A stretch of 32,317 nucleotides of DNA from Eubacteriales bacterium (GCA_028693155.1 JAQUVY010000015.1:1-32317), one strand, 5' to 3'; shown: positions 1 to 8,348, numbered from the stretch's first letter. A program made the numbers and translations. The notes: generated by a model from the letters alone, not told the origin.

Positions 1-74
1 CAAAGAAAGGTGTACCTTAATATGAGCATGCAGATACGCTTCCTATCAAACAATATGATGGGAGGTGTTTTTTT

Positions 75-683
75 ATGAGCGTAACCTATGGATATATCCG
101 GGTATCCTCTATTGAGCAAAACGAAGCTCGCCAGCTTTTGGAGCTGGCGGCTTACGGAATAGACCCGATCAACATCTACATGGACAAGCTGTCGGGCAAG
201 GATTTCAACCGGCCTGAATATCAAAAGCTCAAGCGCAGGCTTCGCCCCAACGATCTGCTGGTGGTGAAATCCATCGACCGGCTGGGGCGCAACTATGTGG
301 ACATTCAGGAGGAGTGGCGCATCATCACCAAGGTCATCAAAGCGGACATTTTGATCCTGGATATGCCCTTGCTGGACACGCGGAAGGATAAAGACCTCAT
401 CGGCACCCTGATCGCCGACATCGTTTTGCAGCTTTTGTCCTATGTGGCGCAAACCGAGCGGGAAAACATCCGCCAGCGCCAGGCAGAGGGCATCGCGGCC
501 GCCAAGCTGCGGGGCGTTCATCTGGGCCGCCGTGCCAACCCCTTGCCCGATGGGTTTGAGGAAGTTTATGCCCGGTGGCTGCGCGGCGAGCTGACCCGAA
601 AAGAGGCGGCGGCGGCGCTGGGCATCTCGGTCAATCAGTTCGACTGGCTGAAAAAGAAATGCCGTCCTCCTCGGACAGACTGA
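75..683 (+). CDS. Serine recombinase (resolvase/invertase family)
   Basis: Small serine recombinase of 202 residues, the usual length for resolvases and DNA invertases, which cut and rejoin DNA through a phosphoserine link. The N-terminal catalytic domain opens with YIRVS, making Ser11 the likely nucleophile. It continues with the conserved IDRLGRN arginine segment (about residues 67-73) and the long E-helix around ERENIRQRQAEG. The C-terminus holds a short helix-turn-helix (TRKEAAAALGIS). The start is fixed by GGGAGGTG at 60-67. It converges on the next gene with a gap of only 4 bases and has no visible terminator. No transposon ends or res-like sites can be seen in the 74 upstream bases, so its element, if any, lies outside the window. 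The family call is firm; the biological target is unknown. Confidence 0.93.
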   Translation: MSVTYGYIRVSSIEQNEARQLLELAAYGIDPINIYMDKLSGKDFNRPEYQKLKRRLRPNDLLVVKSIDRLGRNYVDIQEEWRIITKVIKADILILDMPLLDTRKDKDLIGTLIADIVLQLLSYVAQTERENIRQRQAEGIAAAKLRGVHLGRRANPLPDGFEEVYARWLRGELTRKEAAAALGISVNQFDWLKKKCRPPRTD

Positions 684-687
684 TGGG

Positions 688-1485
688 TTACACCAGCGCC
701 TGCAGCTCCCGGGTCAGCTCGCGCCACTGCGCGCAGGACTGCGCCACCGTTTCCCCGCTCGCGGACAGCCTGATGATCTCCAACAGGCGTTCCTCGCAGC
801 GCTCCGGCTTTTTCGAGAATTTTGCCAGCCACTCCGGCGACCGCTTGCGCGACGGGAAATACACCTCGTTGCACGCAAAAAGAGCCTGCAAAAAGTGATC
901 CAGCGCACGCTCCAGCACCTGGTGGTAAAACAGCACATCCTGCCGGGCAGCGGCGCGGGCGAAGTCCTCGTCGTCCCATACGCCGGGCAGGTGGGCAGCC
1001 AGCATGGCTTCTTTTAATTCGGGCGGGTAGACCTTCAGCCGTTCCTTGAGCTTTGCCAAAAAGCCCTGGGTATCGCGGGCGATCCACAGGCCCTGCAGCG
1101 TGGCGCAGCGCCCGATGGGGTAATAAGCCCCCTCGGGCTGCAGGCGTTTGCCGCTCAGGCAGCTCTCCAGATCGGCCAGCACCTCGTCATAAGTAAAGTA
1201 CATGAACATGACGTCCACGCCGTCCACCTTGAAAATATCGCCGGTTCCCCAGGCGCAGGCCTCGCACACCTTCATCTGAACGCTGTCCCAGGCATCGGCC
1301 GCGGCGGCATAGGCCGCATGCCGGGCTTCCAGCGGCGGCACCGCCGAGCCGTAGACGAACCAATCCATGTCCCCGCCGTTGGGCGGGGGCACCGCCGGGC
1401 TTCCGCCGCTGATAGCCAGCGCGGTCACCCCTGCCATGCCCAGCACGGCGTCGCAAAGCTTTTGAATTTTCTCCTGTGTGGTCAT
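688..1485 (-). CDS. Nucleotidyltransferase-fold protein (DUF4037-like)
   Basis: Protein of 265 residues with a polymerase-beta-type nucleotidyltransferase signature: GGS at 27-29 followed by the metal-binding pair Asp39/Asp41 in GGDMDW. The rest is mostly helical, as in aminoglycoside-nucleotidyltransferase-like and DUF4037-type proteins. Members of this fold transfer an NMP to a small molecule, nucleic acid or protein; the substrate here cannot be read from sequence. Its ATG overlaps the stop of the upstream radical SAM gene by 4 bases (ATGA), so the two are almost certainly translationally coupled. The gene ends 4 bases from the convergent recombinase. The fold is well supported; the function is unassigned. 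Confidence 0.8.
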   Translation of the reverse strand: MTTQEKIQKLCDAVLGMAGVTALAISGGSPAVPPPNGGDMDWFVYGSAVPPLEARHAAYAAAADAWDSVQMKVCEACAWGTGDIFKVDGVDVMFMYFTYDEVLADLESCLSGKRLQPEGAYYPIGRCATLQGLWIARDTQGFLAKLKERLKVYPPELKEAMLAAHLPGVWDDEDFARAAARQDVLFYHQVLERALDHFLQALFACNEVYFPSRKRSPEWLAKFSKKPERCEERLLEIIRLSASGETVAQSCAQWRELTRELQALV

Positions 1486-2477
1486 CGGTGATCCTCTCTT
1501 TCTCCCCGCAGCTGCCGGTAGTGATCCATCGGGTGCAGCTCAGGGCAGGCCGCATGGGCGTCCAGCGCCAGATACTCCCGAATATGGCTGCAAAGATGGC
1601 AACCGTCGATGTATCCGGCAGGGTCGGCGGTGAAGCCAAACTTTTCTTTTGCCAGGCGATGCAGCGCTGCCACACCGCCCGCGTGCAGCGCCTCAATCAG
1701 CGGGTATTTCCCCGTGGGCAGCGCCTTGAGATCCTCCACGGCGATGCCCAGACCGGTGCAGCCCGAAGGGATGTAATACCCGTAGCAGTCCATATGGAAA
1801 TGGCCGGTGTTGAACAGCTCCCGGCAAGGCTGCTTTTCCACGGTTTCAGCGCTTTTGTGCGGCAGCCCGGCCTGATAGGTCTCCCGGGCGCGGCCGCCCA
1901 GCCCCACGCCGTAGCGCCGGGCAAACTGCCGCCAGTAATCCGCGCCATATTTTGCCTCAAACTCGGCGCGGCTGTGCGTGCCCGCTCCCATGGCCTCCAG
2001 CTCCTCCCAAAACTCCCGCCGCCACAGGAAGATCTCCATCCCCGTGTCCCGGCAGGCCGCCATAAGCGCCTTCACCCGCGCCAGAGGCACATATCCCAGA
2101 TGGTACGGACTGATGGACAGCAGCAGCGTATGCACCCCCGCCTCCCGCAGGCGGCGGCAAATATCCCGCGTCCGTTTTTCATCCGTCGCCCAGGAGGAGT
2201 TTGTCTCCACATAATCCACCGAGAAGCCCCGCTGCCGCAGCCGCCGGCAAAAGCGGATGAGCGCCTCGGGCTGCAAAAAAGGCTCGCCCCCGCCAATGTG
2301 CACCTCCATACACCCCTGCGCCGCCAGCGCGTCCAGCAAACGCTCGGCGGTGGCCTCGTCCAAATATGCCTTGTCCCGCTGGGGCGCGCAAGCATACAGG
2401 CAGTGGGCGCAGCGCGAGGAGCAGGCGTAGTTCATGATGATGCCGCCATAATGGATATTGCGAAACGAAATGGCCAT
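1482..2477 (-). CDS. Radical SAM protein
   Basis: Enzyme of 331 residues with the radical SAM cluster CxxxCxxC at Cys19, Cys23 and Cys26 (an extra Cys30 follows), which binds the 4Fe-4S cluster that cleaves S-adenosylmethionine. A glycine-rich GGGEPFL segment follows near residue 60, as in the SAM-binding strand of this superfamily. Further cysteines (CRELF, SGCTG and a CHLC pair near the C-terminus) could hold an auxiliary cluster. The frame stays open upstream to 2654, but the ATG at 2477 is chosen: GGGAGG precedes it, the promoter at 2505-2533 lies just upstream, and the extra residues look non-coding. It is coupled by a 4-base overlap to the nucleotidyltransferase gene. The reaction is unknown. 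Confidence 0.88.
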   Translation of the reverse strand: MAISFRNIHYGGIIMNYACSSRCAHCLYACAPQRDKAYLDEATAERLLDALAAQGCMEVHIGGGEPFLQPEALIRFCRRLRQRGFSVDYVETNSSWATDEKRTRDICRRLREAGVHTLLLSISPYHLGYVPLARVKALMAACRDTGMEIFLWRREFWEELEAMGAGTHSRAEFEAKYGADYWRQFARRYGVGLGGRARETYQAGLPHKSAETVEKQPCRELFNTGHFHMDCYGYYIPSGCTGLGIAVEDLKALPTGKYPLIEALHAGGVAALHRLAKEKFGFTADPAGYIDGCHLCSHIREYLALDAHAACPELHPMDHYRQLRGEREDHR

Positions 2478-2504
2478 AACGTCCTCCCAGGCAAGAATGA
2501 ATTC

Positions 2505-2533
2505 ATTATAGCATTGTCGTTTTCTCGAGGCAA
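2505..2533 (-). promoter_or_regulatory. Sigma-A promoter of the radical SAM operon
   Basis: Read on the minus strand: -35 TTGCCT (2528-2533), 17-base spacer, -10 TATAAT (2505-2510) with an extended TGC just before it. It lies about 28 bases upstream of the radical SAM ATG. Confidence 0.8.
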
Positions 2534-2579
2534 AGGGCGGGTATGGTATGACTATCTTGCAAATGAAAAGGAGCCGCCC

Positions 2580-2768
2580 ATGAAACTTCGCAAAGCACTT
2601 TCTCTGGCCGCCATTGCCGCCTCGGCCGCCGCGCTTTTGGCGGGCGTGATCCACTATTTCACCCGAACCAGCTGCGGCAGCGCGCCGGTGTGGCTGCTGA
2701 TCCTGTGCGGCGCGGCGCTGGCGCTGAACATCGCCGTGATCGCCCTGCCTGCGCCCCGCGCCAAGTAA
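2580..2768 (+). CDS. Small two-helix membrane protein
   Basis: A 62-residue protein starting at the ATG at 2580, preceded by AAAAGGAG at 2566-2573. A longer upstream frame exists but runs antisense through the radical SAM gene and is rejected. Two hydrophobic segments (about residues 7-25 and 34-56) are separated by a short polar loop containing FTRTSCGS, and the C-terminus is short and basic. I do not recognise the family. It is transcribed divergently from the radical SAM gene and converges on the lipoprotein gene. A weak candidate promoter, extended -10 TGG-TATGAC at 2544-2552, lies just upstream. Confidence 0.65.
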   Translation: MKLRKALSLAAIAASAAALLAGVIHYFTRTSCGSAPVWLLILCGAALALNIAVIALPAPRAK

Positions 2769-2795
2769 AAAAGGAGACCCGAAAATCGGGTCTCC
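2767..2795 (-). terminator. Intrinsic terminator of the lipoprotein gene
   Basis: Perfect 10-base stem GGAGACCCGA / TCGGGTCTCC (2773-2795) with a 3-base loop. Read on the minus strand it is followed by six T. It lies 15 bases past the lipoprotein stop; in the plus direction the T-run is missing. Confidence 0.85.
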
Positions 2796-2809
2796 CGCGC
2801 TTTGCCGCC

Positions 2810-3757
2810 CTATTTACCGATCAGCTCCATCACCTCGTTCACCCGCGCTTCGTCGCTTAGAGGAATGATGCAGCCCGTCTGCGCCGCCACGGCGGCGTAA
2901 TCCGGCTCGCCCGCCTCGTTGAAAATATCCAGCGTTTGCAGCAGCAGCAAATATTCCTCACCGATGTTCAGCCGCGTTCCCCGCATGGCGTTGAGATGAA
3001 ACTCCTGCGCCGCGTGTCCGCGGTATTCCTCCACGGGCTGGCAGTAATACGGTGCCGCCGCGTGACCCGCAAGCGCTTGGGTAATTCGTCCTTTTACAAT
3101 ATAGGTGCTACCCGCGACGATGTCCCCCAGCTTATCGCTTTTCACATAGCCATTGCCAATGGTCGGGCCGTTTTGCTTCAGGTCGCTATTGTCATTATAT
3201 TTCCGGATATATTTTTTCAGCTGCCCTATATTTTTCACCGGGATCTCATAAGTACTTCGGTCGATGTATTGCACCGCATAGTCTTGAATCGCATCATTGT
3301 TTCCCACTAAAAAGTATGGGCTTTGCAGCATGTACGCTTCGCCCTCATATACCGTATTGGCATGCGTAAGCATTATGACATAGGAATATCCTGGTTTAAA
3401 CTCAAAGAATTCATCCCAGTGTTTCCCCGCATAGGCGATAAACTCCCTTTCATCCAAATTTCCTTTCAAGCAGCTTTGCAGTTTAAATGTGTAGCTTGAT
3501 ACATTGAGCACCAAAGTTTCAGGCTCCTCACATTTTTCAACAAACTTTACTTTTGCAATAGCATACATATCGGGAATTACCAGTTGAAACAGCTCTTCTC
3601 CATCTGCGGAACGCAAACTGGCCGAATCGGCGGAGCCTACGGGAACCACCAGCCGCTCCTCTGGCGGCACATAGACGGCGTCTTCTTCCACCGGCGCGGC
3701 GCAGGCGCACAGGACCATCAACAAAACGGTCATTCCTAACGCAAGGATACGTTTCAT
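2810..3757 (-). CDS. Lipoprotein of unknown function
   Basis: A 315-residue exported protein. MKR, a hydrophobic stretch and a lipobox-like VLCAC near residue 19 predict lipidation and membrane anchoring on the outer face. I do not recognise the family. The mature part seems to contain two related beta-rich halves: each has a YAIAKV / YIVKGR-like strand, then a Cys or Pro segment followed by a short charged turn, then a GYSYVIML / GEEYLLLL-like strand. This suggests an internal duplication of an OB- or NTR-like barrel. Monocistronic: its own promoter (3785-3793) and terminator (2767-2795) bracket it. Base composition in the middle of the gene (about 3100-3600) is more AT-rich than that of its neighbours. 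Confidence 0.8.
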   Translation of the reverse strand: MKRILALGMTVLLMVLCACAAPVEEDAVYVPPEERLVVPVGSADSASLRSADGEELFQLVIPDMYAIAKVKFVEKCEEPETLVLNVSSYTFKLQSCLKGNLDEREFIAYAGKHWDEFFEFKPGYSYVIMLTHANTVYEGEAYMLQSPYFLVGNNDAIQDYAVQYIDRSTYEIPVKNIGQLKKYIRKYNDNSDLKQNGPTIGNGYVKSDKLGDIVAGSTYIVKGRITQALAGHAAAPYYCQPVEEYRGHAAQEFHLNAMRGTRLNIGEEYLLLLQTLDIFNEAGEPDYAAVAAQTGCIIPLSDEARVNEVMELIGK

Positions 3758-3784
3758 GGCAGCCTCCCCATTTGGATATATTTA

Positions 3785-3793
3785 ATTATATCA
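3785..3793 (-). promoter_or_regulatory. Extended -10 promoter of the lipoprotein gene
   Basis: Minus-strand TGA-TATAAT, with -10 at 3785-3790. No good -35 is seen at 16-18 bases. It lies 28 bases upstream of the ATG. Confidence 0.65.
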
Positions 3794-3988
3794 AGGGTTT
3801 GTGTTGCATAGTTTATATGCCTGAAATTTTGTATTGTTTGCACAGGAATTTGCAAGGTGCCTGCCCTGTTGTTGTCTGCTCCGCGCGCTTTTCCCTATTT
3901 TTTTTGCATTCCCACAGGCCGGCTGCATGAATTGCAAAAATTCTGTTATGGAAATGAGAATATCCTTTCTAGGCGAAAATGCCCGCAA

Positions 3989-3997
3989 TGCTATAAT
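3989..3997 (+). promoter_or_regulatory. Extended -10 promoter of the GH31 gene
   Basis: TGC-TATAAT with -10 at 3992-3997 and no convincing -35. It is followed by AAGGGAGGG at 4013-4021 and the GH31 ATG at 4030. Confidence 0.7.
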
Positions 3998-4029
3998 GAA
4001 GGTATCTTCACTAAGGGAGGGTTTCTTTC

Positions 4030-6066
4030 ATGGATCTTCTGCCAACGGGAAAGTTTAAGGACGTGTTTTCCGCCCAGGGCAACCGCCTGGTGCGCCATTT
4101 TGACGCCGAGACCATGTGGATTGAGGCGTGGGGGGCGAACAGCCTGCGCGTGCGCGCCACCAAGCAGGCCGAAATGGGCGAGATGGACTGGGCGCTCACC
4201 GAGACGCCCGCCGCCTGCGCCGCCGTCATCGACATTCAAGAGCGCTTCGCCACCATCACCAACGGCCGGATCACCGCCCGCGTCTCCGCCGGCGGCCAGA
4301 TCACCTTCACCAACCAAAAGGGCGAGGTGCTGCTGGATGAATACATGCGCAACCGCCTGGACGTGATGGCGCCCAACTGCTCGGCGCTGGAGATCGAGGC
4401 GCGGGAATTCAAGCCCATTTTGGGCGGGGATTATACCCTGAGCGTGCGCTTTGAGTCCGACCCCGGCGAAAAGCTCTACGGCATGGGGCAGTATCAGCAG
4501 CCGCTGCTCAACCTCAAGGGCTGCGAGCTGGAGCTGGCGCACCGCAACTCTCAGGCCAGCGTGCCCTTTTGCCTCTCCAGCCTGGGCTACGGCTTTTTGT
4601 GGAACAACCCCGGCGTGGGGCGCGTGACCTTTGGCCGCAACCTCACCACCTGGCAGGCCGTCTCCACCAAAATGCTGGATTACTGGATCACCGCCGGCGA
4701 CACCCCCGCGCAAATTGAGGAGGCCTACGCCGCCGTGACCGGCACCGTGCCCATGATGCCCGATTACGCCATGGGCTTCTGGCAGTGCAAGCTGCGCTAC
4801 CAGACCCGCGAGCAGCTAATGAACGTGGCGCATGAATACAAGCGCCGCGGGCTGCCCATTTCGGTCATCGTGGTGGATTTCTTCCACTGGCCCAACCAGG
4901 GCGACTGGAAATTTGACGAGGAATACTGGCCAGATCCCGATGGCATGATCGCCGAGCTCAAGGAAATGGGCATTGAGCTGATGGTGTCCATTTGGCCCAC
5001 GGTGGATCAAAACAGCGAGAACTACCAGACCATGCTGAACAAGGGCTATCTCATCCGCACCGACCGCGGCCTGCGCGTGGCCATGGATTTCATGGCCAAC
5101 ACCATCCACTACGACGCCACCAACCCCGCCGCCCGTCAGTTTGTGTGGGACACGGCCAAGAAAAATTATTACGACCGGGGCATCAAGGTGTTCTGGCTGG
5201 ACGAGGCCGAACCCGAATACAGCGTGTACGACTTTGATCTGTATCGCTACCACATGGGACCCAACGTGCAGATCGGCAACGTTTACCCCGTGATGTACGC
5301 CAAAACCTTCTTTGACGGCATGAAGGCCGAGAGGCAGGAGAACATCATCAATCTGCTGCGCTGCGCCTGGGCCGGTTCGCAAAAATACGGCGCTCTGGTG
5401 TGGTCGGGCGACATCCACTCCAGCTTTGCCAGCCTGCGCAACCAGTTTGCCGCCGGCCTGAACATGGGCATTGCCGGCATTCCCTGGTGGACAACCGACA
5501 TCGGCGGCTTCCACGGCGGCGTGCCTGCCGATCCCGCCTTCCAGGAGCTGTTGGTTCGCTGGTTCCAATATGGCGCGTTTTGCCCGGTCATGCGTCTGCA
5601 CGGCGATCGCGAGCCCCATGTGCCCGGCGTGGGCCCCAGCGGCGGCGGCAAGCTCATGAGCGGCGGCCCCAACGAGGTGTGGTCCTACGGCGACAAGGCG
5701 CTGGAGGTATGCAGCAAATTCATGTTCCTGCGCGAGCGGATGAAGCCCTACATCACCCGCCTGATGCAGGACGCCCACGAAAAGGGCTCCCCGGTCATGC
5801 GGCCGCTGTTCTATGAGTTCGCCTCCGACGCCCGCAGCTGGGAGATCGAGGATGAATACCTCTTTGGGCCGGATGTGCTGGTCGCTCCCGTCATGGAGGC
5901 GGGCATGACGCACCGTCAGGTCTATTTGCCGGCCGGCGCGCGCTGGATGGATGTGAACACCCTCGTCCAGTACGACGGCGGGCAGACCGTCGAGGTGGAG
6001 ACTCCCATTGAAAACCTGCCCGTCTTCCAACGCGTGGGCAGCGATCTGGGCTTCAGCTGGAACTAA
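4030..6066 (+). CDS. Glycoside hydrolase family 31 alpha-glycosidase
   Basis: A 678-residue family GH31 enzyme, which removes alpha-linked glucose or xylose from the non-reducing end of oligosaccharides by a retaining mechanism. The N-terminal beta-sandwich (about 1-235) is followed by the catalytic barrel starting near PDYAMGFWQCKLRY. The nucleophile is predicted as Asp391 in FWLDEAEPE and the acid/base as Asp461 in WSGDIHSSF. The WWTTDIGGF and MRLHGDREP motifs also fit the family. The lack of a signal peptide points to a cytoplasmic enzyme acting on imported sugars. Strong ribosome site AAGGGAGGG. Single gene with its own promoter and terminator. An alpha-xylosidase is as likely as an alpha-glucosidase; the sequence alone does not settle it. 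Confidence 0.93.
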   Translation: MDLLPTGKFKDVFSAQGNRLVRHFDAETMWIEAWGANSLRVRATKQAEMGEMDWALTETPAACAAVIDIQERFATITNGRITARVSAGGQITFTNQKGEVLLDEYMRNRLDVMAPNCSALEIEAREFKPILGGDYTLSVRFESDPGEKLYGMGQYQQPLLNLKGCELELAHRNSQASVPFCLSSLGYGFLWNNPGVGRVTFGRNLTTWQAVSTKMLDYWITAGDTPAQIEEAYAAVTGTVPMMPDYAMGFWQCKLRYQTREQLMNVAHEYKRRGLPISVIVVDFFHWPNQGDWKFDEEYWPDPDGMIAELKEMGIELMVSIWPTVDQNSENYQTMLNKGYLIRTDRGLRVAMDFMANTIHYDATNPAARQFVWDTAKKNYYDRGIKVFWLDEAEPEYSVYDFDLYRYHMGPNVQIGNVYPVMYAKTFFDGMKAERQENIINLLRCAWAGSQKYGALVWSGDIHSSFASLRNQFAAGLNMGIAGIPWWTTDIGGFHGGVPADPAFQELLVRWFQYGAFCPVMRLHGDREPHVPGVGPSGGGKLMSGGPNEVWSYGDKALEVCSKFMFLRERMKPYITRLMQDAHEKGSPVMRPLFYEFASDARSWEIEDEYLFGPDVLVAPVMEAGMTHRQVYLPAGARWMDVNTLVQYDGGQTVEVETPIENLPVFQRVGSDLGFSWN

Positions 6067-6080
6067 ATTATTTTGGCCAA

Positions 6081-6115
6081 AAAAGCGCGGCAATTAAGCC
6101 GCGCTTTTATTTTTT
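6081..6115 (+). terminator. Intrinsic terminator after GH31
   Basis: Stem GCGCGGC / GCCGCGC with a 6-base loop (6085-6104), extended by flanking A/T pairs and followed by TTTTATTTTTT. Confidence 0.88.
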
Positions 6116-6120
6116 CAATG

Positions 6121-6149
6121 TTTACATTCATTATTTTAATTGTTATAAT
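6121..6149 (+). promoter_or_regulatory. Sigma-A promoter of the M1-like gene
   Basis: -35 TTTACA (6121-6126), exactly 17 bases, -10 TATAAT (6144-6149) with the extended TGT before it. This is the best consensus promoter in the window. Confidence 0.85.
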
Positions 6150-6190
6150 CCTGTTCATAATAATATTTCATGTAACGGAGGACTTTCATC

Positions 6191-7333
6191 ATGACGCTGC
6201 ATATGGATCTTACCTTCACCGCGGCAGGGCTGCAGGCCACATGCCAAATGGCTCTGCCCAAGAATGAGTCCCCTGCGCTTGGCTTTATCCTAAACAGTGC
6301 GCTGAAAATTCGGGAGATCCAATGCGACGGCGCGCCCGCCTCCTGGACGGAGGAAAGCGAATTTGCCCCGCTTTACCGTGCCGCATCCCGCCGCATCTGC
6401 GTGCGCACCGCCCAGCCCGCCCACGCCTTGCGTGTGGAATACGAAGGTCTCCCCGCCGGCTGGTGCAGCGGTGTGAGTGAGGATATCCGCGCGTTGAACT
6501 GGTACAGCGTGTGGTTTCCCCAAGAGCTGCCCTTTCCCGTGGAGGAGGACGGCGTCACCCTTTACGGCTGCGCCGACTGGGTGCTGCTCAAGGGAACTTA
6601 TGACGCACAAAACCAAACCTGGCATTACGGCGGCCAAGGCTATGACCCCTTTAATCTGGTGCTCTACCGCAAAGCTTCCCTTCACTGCGTAAGCAATGAT
6701 TTTATCACCGTATCCTGCGCCGATGCGCAGCAGGCTCCTTTGGCTGAGCAGATCGCCGCATCCTTCGCGCAGACTTTGGCCTACTACAACGGCACGCTGT
6801 TTCCGCAAAAAACATGGACACCGCTGGATATGGCCAGCCTTTGCCCCCTCACGCCTCCCGGCGGTGCTTATAAGCGCAAGGGGCTGATCGTCACCACCCA
6901 ATTCTCCGACGACCCTTTGCAGACGGCTTGGCTGAACGCCCACGAGCTGGCGCACGAATGGTGCACCGGCGCACCCACCCACACCTGGGAGGGCTGGCTC
7001 AACGAAACCACCGCCGAATGGGCCGCGCTGCTTTTTGCGCAGGCAAGCGGGCAAGAGGCTCTTTTTTCTTACATTCTTGCCCAGCATGACACCCCCATGT
7101 CCGCGCTGCCCCCCATCCGCACCGCCGACGGCAGCCGCCCTGAGGGCGTTCATGATAAGGGCACCCTGCTGCTGTATGAGGTATACCGGCGCTTCTCCTT
7201 TGAAACCGTGCAGCGCCTGGTACAGCTGTTTGCAGCGCTGGAAACCAAGGACACCGCCCACTGGCTGGCCGCCATACGGGAGCAGGTCTCCCCCGAGCTG
7301 GCCGTCTGGCTGGCCGAACAGCTGGATCTGTAA
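6191..7333 (+). CDS. M1-like gluzincin metallopeptidase
   Basis: A 380-residue protein with an aminopeptidase-N-like zinc site: HELAH at 251-255 and WLNE with Glu272 as the probable third ligand. Only 16 residues separate the second His from that Glu, against 18 in classical M1 enzymes. The N-terminal third looks like the beta-sandwich of M1 proteins, and the C-terminus is short and helical. No signal peptide, so probably cytosolic. GGAGGA near 6177-6183 supports the ATG at 6191. It stands alone between its own promoter and a terminator shared with the AraC gene. The peptidase call is good; the substrate, and whether it is a true aminopeptidase, are unknown. Confidence 0.82.
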   Translation: MTLHMDLTFTAAGLQATCQMALPKNESPALGFILNSALKIREIQCDGAPASWTEESEFAPLYRAASRRICVRTAQPAHALRVEYEGLPAGWCSGVSEDIRALNWYSVWFPQELPFPVEEDGVTLYGCADWVLLKGTYDAQNQTWHYGGQGYDPFNLVLYRKASLHCVSNDFITVSCADAQQAPLAEQIAASFAQTLAYYNGTLFPQKTWTPLDMASLCPLTPPGGAYKRKGLIVTTQFSDDPLQTAWLNAHELAHEWCTGAPTHTWEGWLNETTAEWAALLFAQASGQEALFSYILAQHDTPMSALPPIRTADGSRPEGVHDKGTLLLYEVYRRFSFETVQRLVQLFAALETKDTAHWLAAIREQVSPELAVWLAEQLDL

Positions 7334-7347
7334 GGATACCCATCATC

Positions 7348-7391
7348 AAAAAAACGCGCCCGGGAGAGCTTGTCTCCCGGGCGCATTTTTT
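7348..7391. terminator. Bidirectional terminator
   Basis: Stem GCGCCCGGGAGA / TCTCCCGGGCGC (7356-7384) with a 5-base loop, flanked by seven A on the left and ATTTTTT on the right. It can therefore stop transcription of the M1-like gene (plus) and the AraC gene (minus), which converge here. Confidence 0.9.
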
Positions 7392-7404
7392 CTGCAAAGC
7401 GCTG

Positions 7405-8295
7405 TTACCGCACCGCCTCTACCGGCCGTGCTTCGATATAGCCCCGGCAGCCCAAGGGCGCCAGCTGAAAACGTGGGGCAGCCTCGGGTGCCCAGCGATA
7501 GCCGTACAGAACGGGATCAAAATGTTCAATATGCTCCCATACCTCACCAATGGCTTCCGAGAAGTCATCGTCGTTATACGGTTCGCTTTGAAACACCATC
7601 ATTTTGCAGGCAGGCAGCTCGATGACCTCCAGCCCCTGCGGCACCTCGTTGGCGTAGTCCAACGGCACCTCCACACCCTGCACATACTGGGACGTGCCCG
7701 GCGCAATCAGATGCTGCGGCAGCCACATGCCCACCGGCTCGTACAGCGCCTCTTTCACGCTCACCAGCAGCGGCCAGATGTCACAGCCCACTTCCTCACA
7801 ATACGCAAAGTATTCCGTCGCTTTCACGCCGCGCTTCAACAGCACCTTTCGCCGCGGACGTTCCATCACCTGCACAAACACGGTTTTTGTCACTGCCATT
7901 TGAGATTCCTCCTTTTTGTTGGGGGGGAGCTGCAGGGGATAGGGCAAAAAAAGCCGAATGGGCGGCGTTTGGCGGCTGTAGGCACGGGGCGACAGCCCAA
8001 ACTGACGGCTAAAGGCGCGCGTGAATCCCTCATGAGAATCGAACTCAAAATCCAACGCCACGTCCAGCACCCGCGTTTTTTCATCCCGCAGGGTCAGCGC
8101 GGCGCGGCTCAGGCGCAGCGCGCGCAGATAAGTGAACGGCGCCTCACCCGTCGCCTCCCGAAAAATCCTGGCCGCGTGCCAGGGAGAGTATCCCGCGGCA
8201 TCCGCCAGCATTTTCATGGTAAGCGGCCGGTGCAGATGCGCCTCAATGCAGTCCTGCATCCGCCGCACAGCCAGCAAAGTTTCCCGATCCGGCAT
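7405..8295 (-). CDS. AraC-family regulator with GyrI-like effector domain
   Basis: A 296-residue transcription regulator. The AraC/XylS DNA-binding domain with two helix-turn-helices comes first (about 1-110; MLADAAGYSPWHAARIF, then FDSHEGFTRAFSRQFG). A proline-rich linker leads to a C-terminal effector-binding domain of the GyrI/SOUL-like type (about 140-296), as in multidrug-sensing regulators such as Rob. The ligand would bind the C-terminal domain; no efflux pump or target gene is adjacent. The start is supported by AAGGGGGAA upstream and a promoter at 8321-8348. A weak internal start at the linker could give a free GyrI domain, but one fused protein is more likely. Confidence 0.9.
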   Translation of the reverse strand: MPDRETLLAVRRMQDCIEAHLHRPLTMKMLADAAGYSPWHAARIFREATGEAPFTYLRALRLSRAALTLRDEKTRVLDVALDFEFDSHEGFTRAFSRQFGLSPRAYSRQTPPIRLFLPYPLQLPPNKKEESQMAVTKTVFVQVMERPRRKVLLKRGVKATEYFAYCEEVGCDIWPLLVSVKEALYEPVGMWLPQHLIAPGTSQYVQGVEVPLDYANEVPQGLEVIELPACKMMVFQSEPYNDDDFSEAIGEVWEHIEHFDPVLYGYRWAPEAAPRFQLAPLGCRGYIEARPVEAVR

Positions 8296-8320
8296 CTCGC
8301 ATTCCCCCTTCTCACGTGGT

Positions 8321-8348
8321 ATTGTATGCCAAAAATCCTTCGTGTCTC
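8321..8348 (-). promoter_or_regulatory. Probable promoter of the AraC gene
   Basis: Minus-strand -35 GAGACA (8343-8348), 16 bases, -10 TACAAT (8321-8326). There is no extended TG. It lies 25 bases upstream of the ATG. Confidence 0.5.

Noticed and set aside
75-683. Serine recombinase as the mover of the repeat modules
   Set aside because: It lies 7.7 kb from the nearest island with no module or crossover-like site beside it; linkage would be guesswork.
1476-2579. Long plus-strand frame joined to the 62-residue membrane protein
   Set aside because: The upstream part is antisense to the radical SAM gene; only the last 62 codons have a ribosome site and a protein-like sequence.
4816-6093. A 425-codon minus-strand frame opposite the GH31 gene
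   Set aside because: Same cause; GH31 has its full catalytic signature and a ribosome site, and the antisense product has neither.
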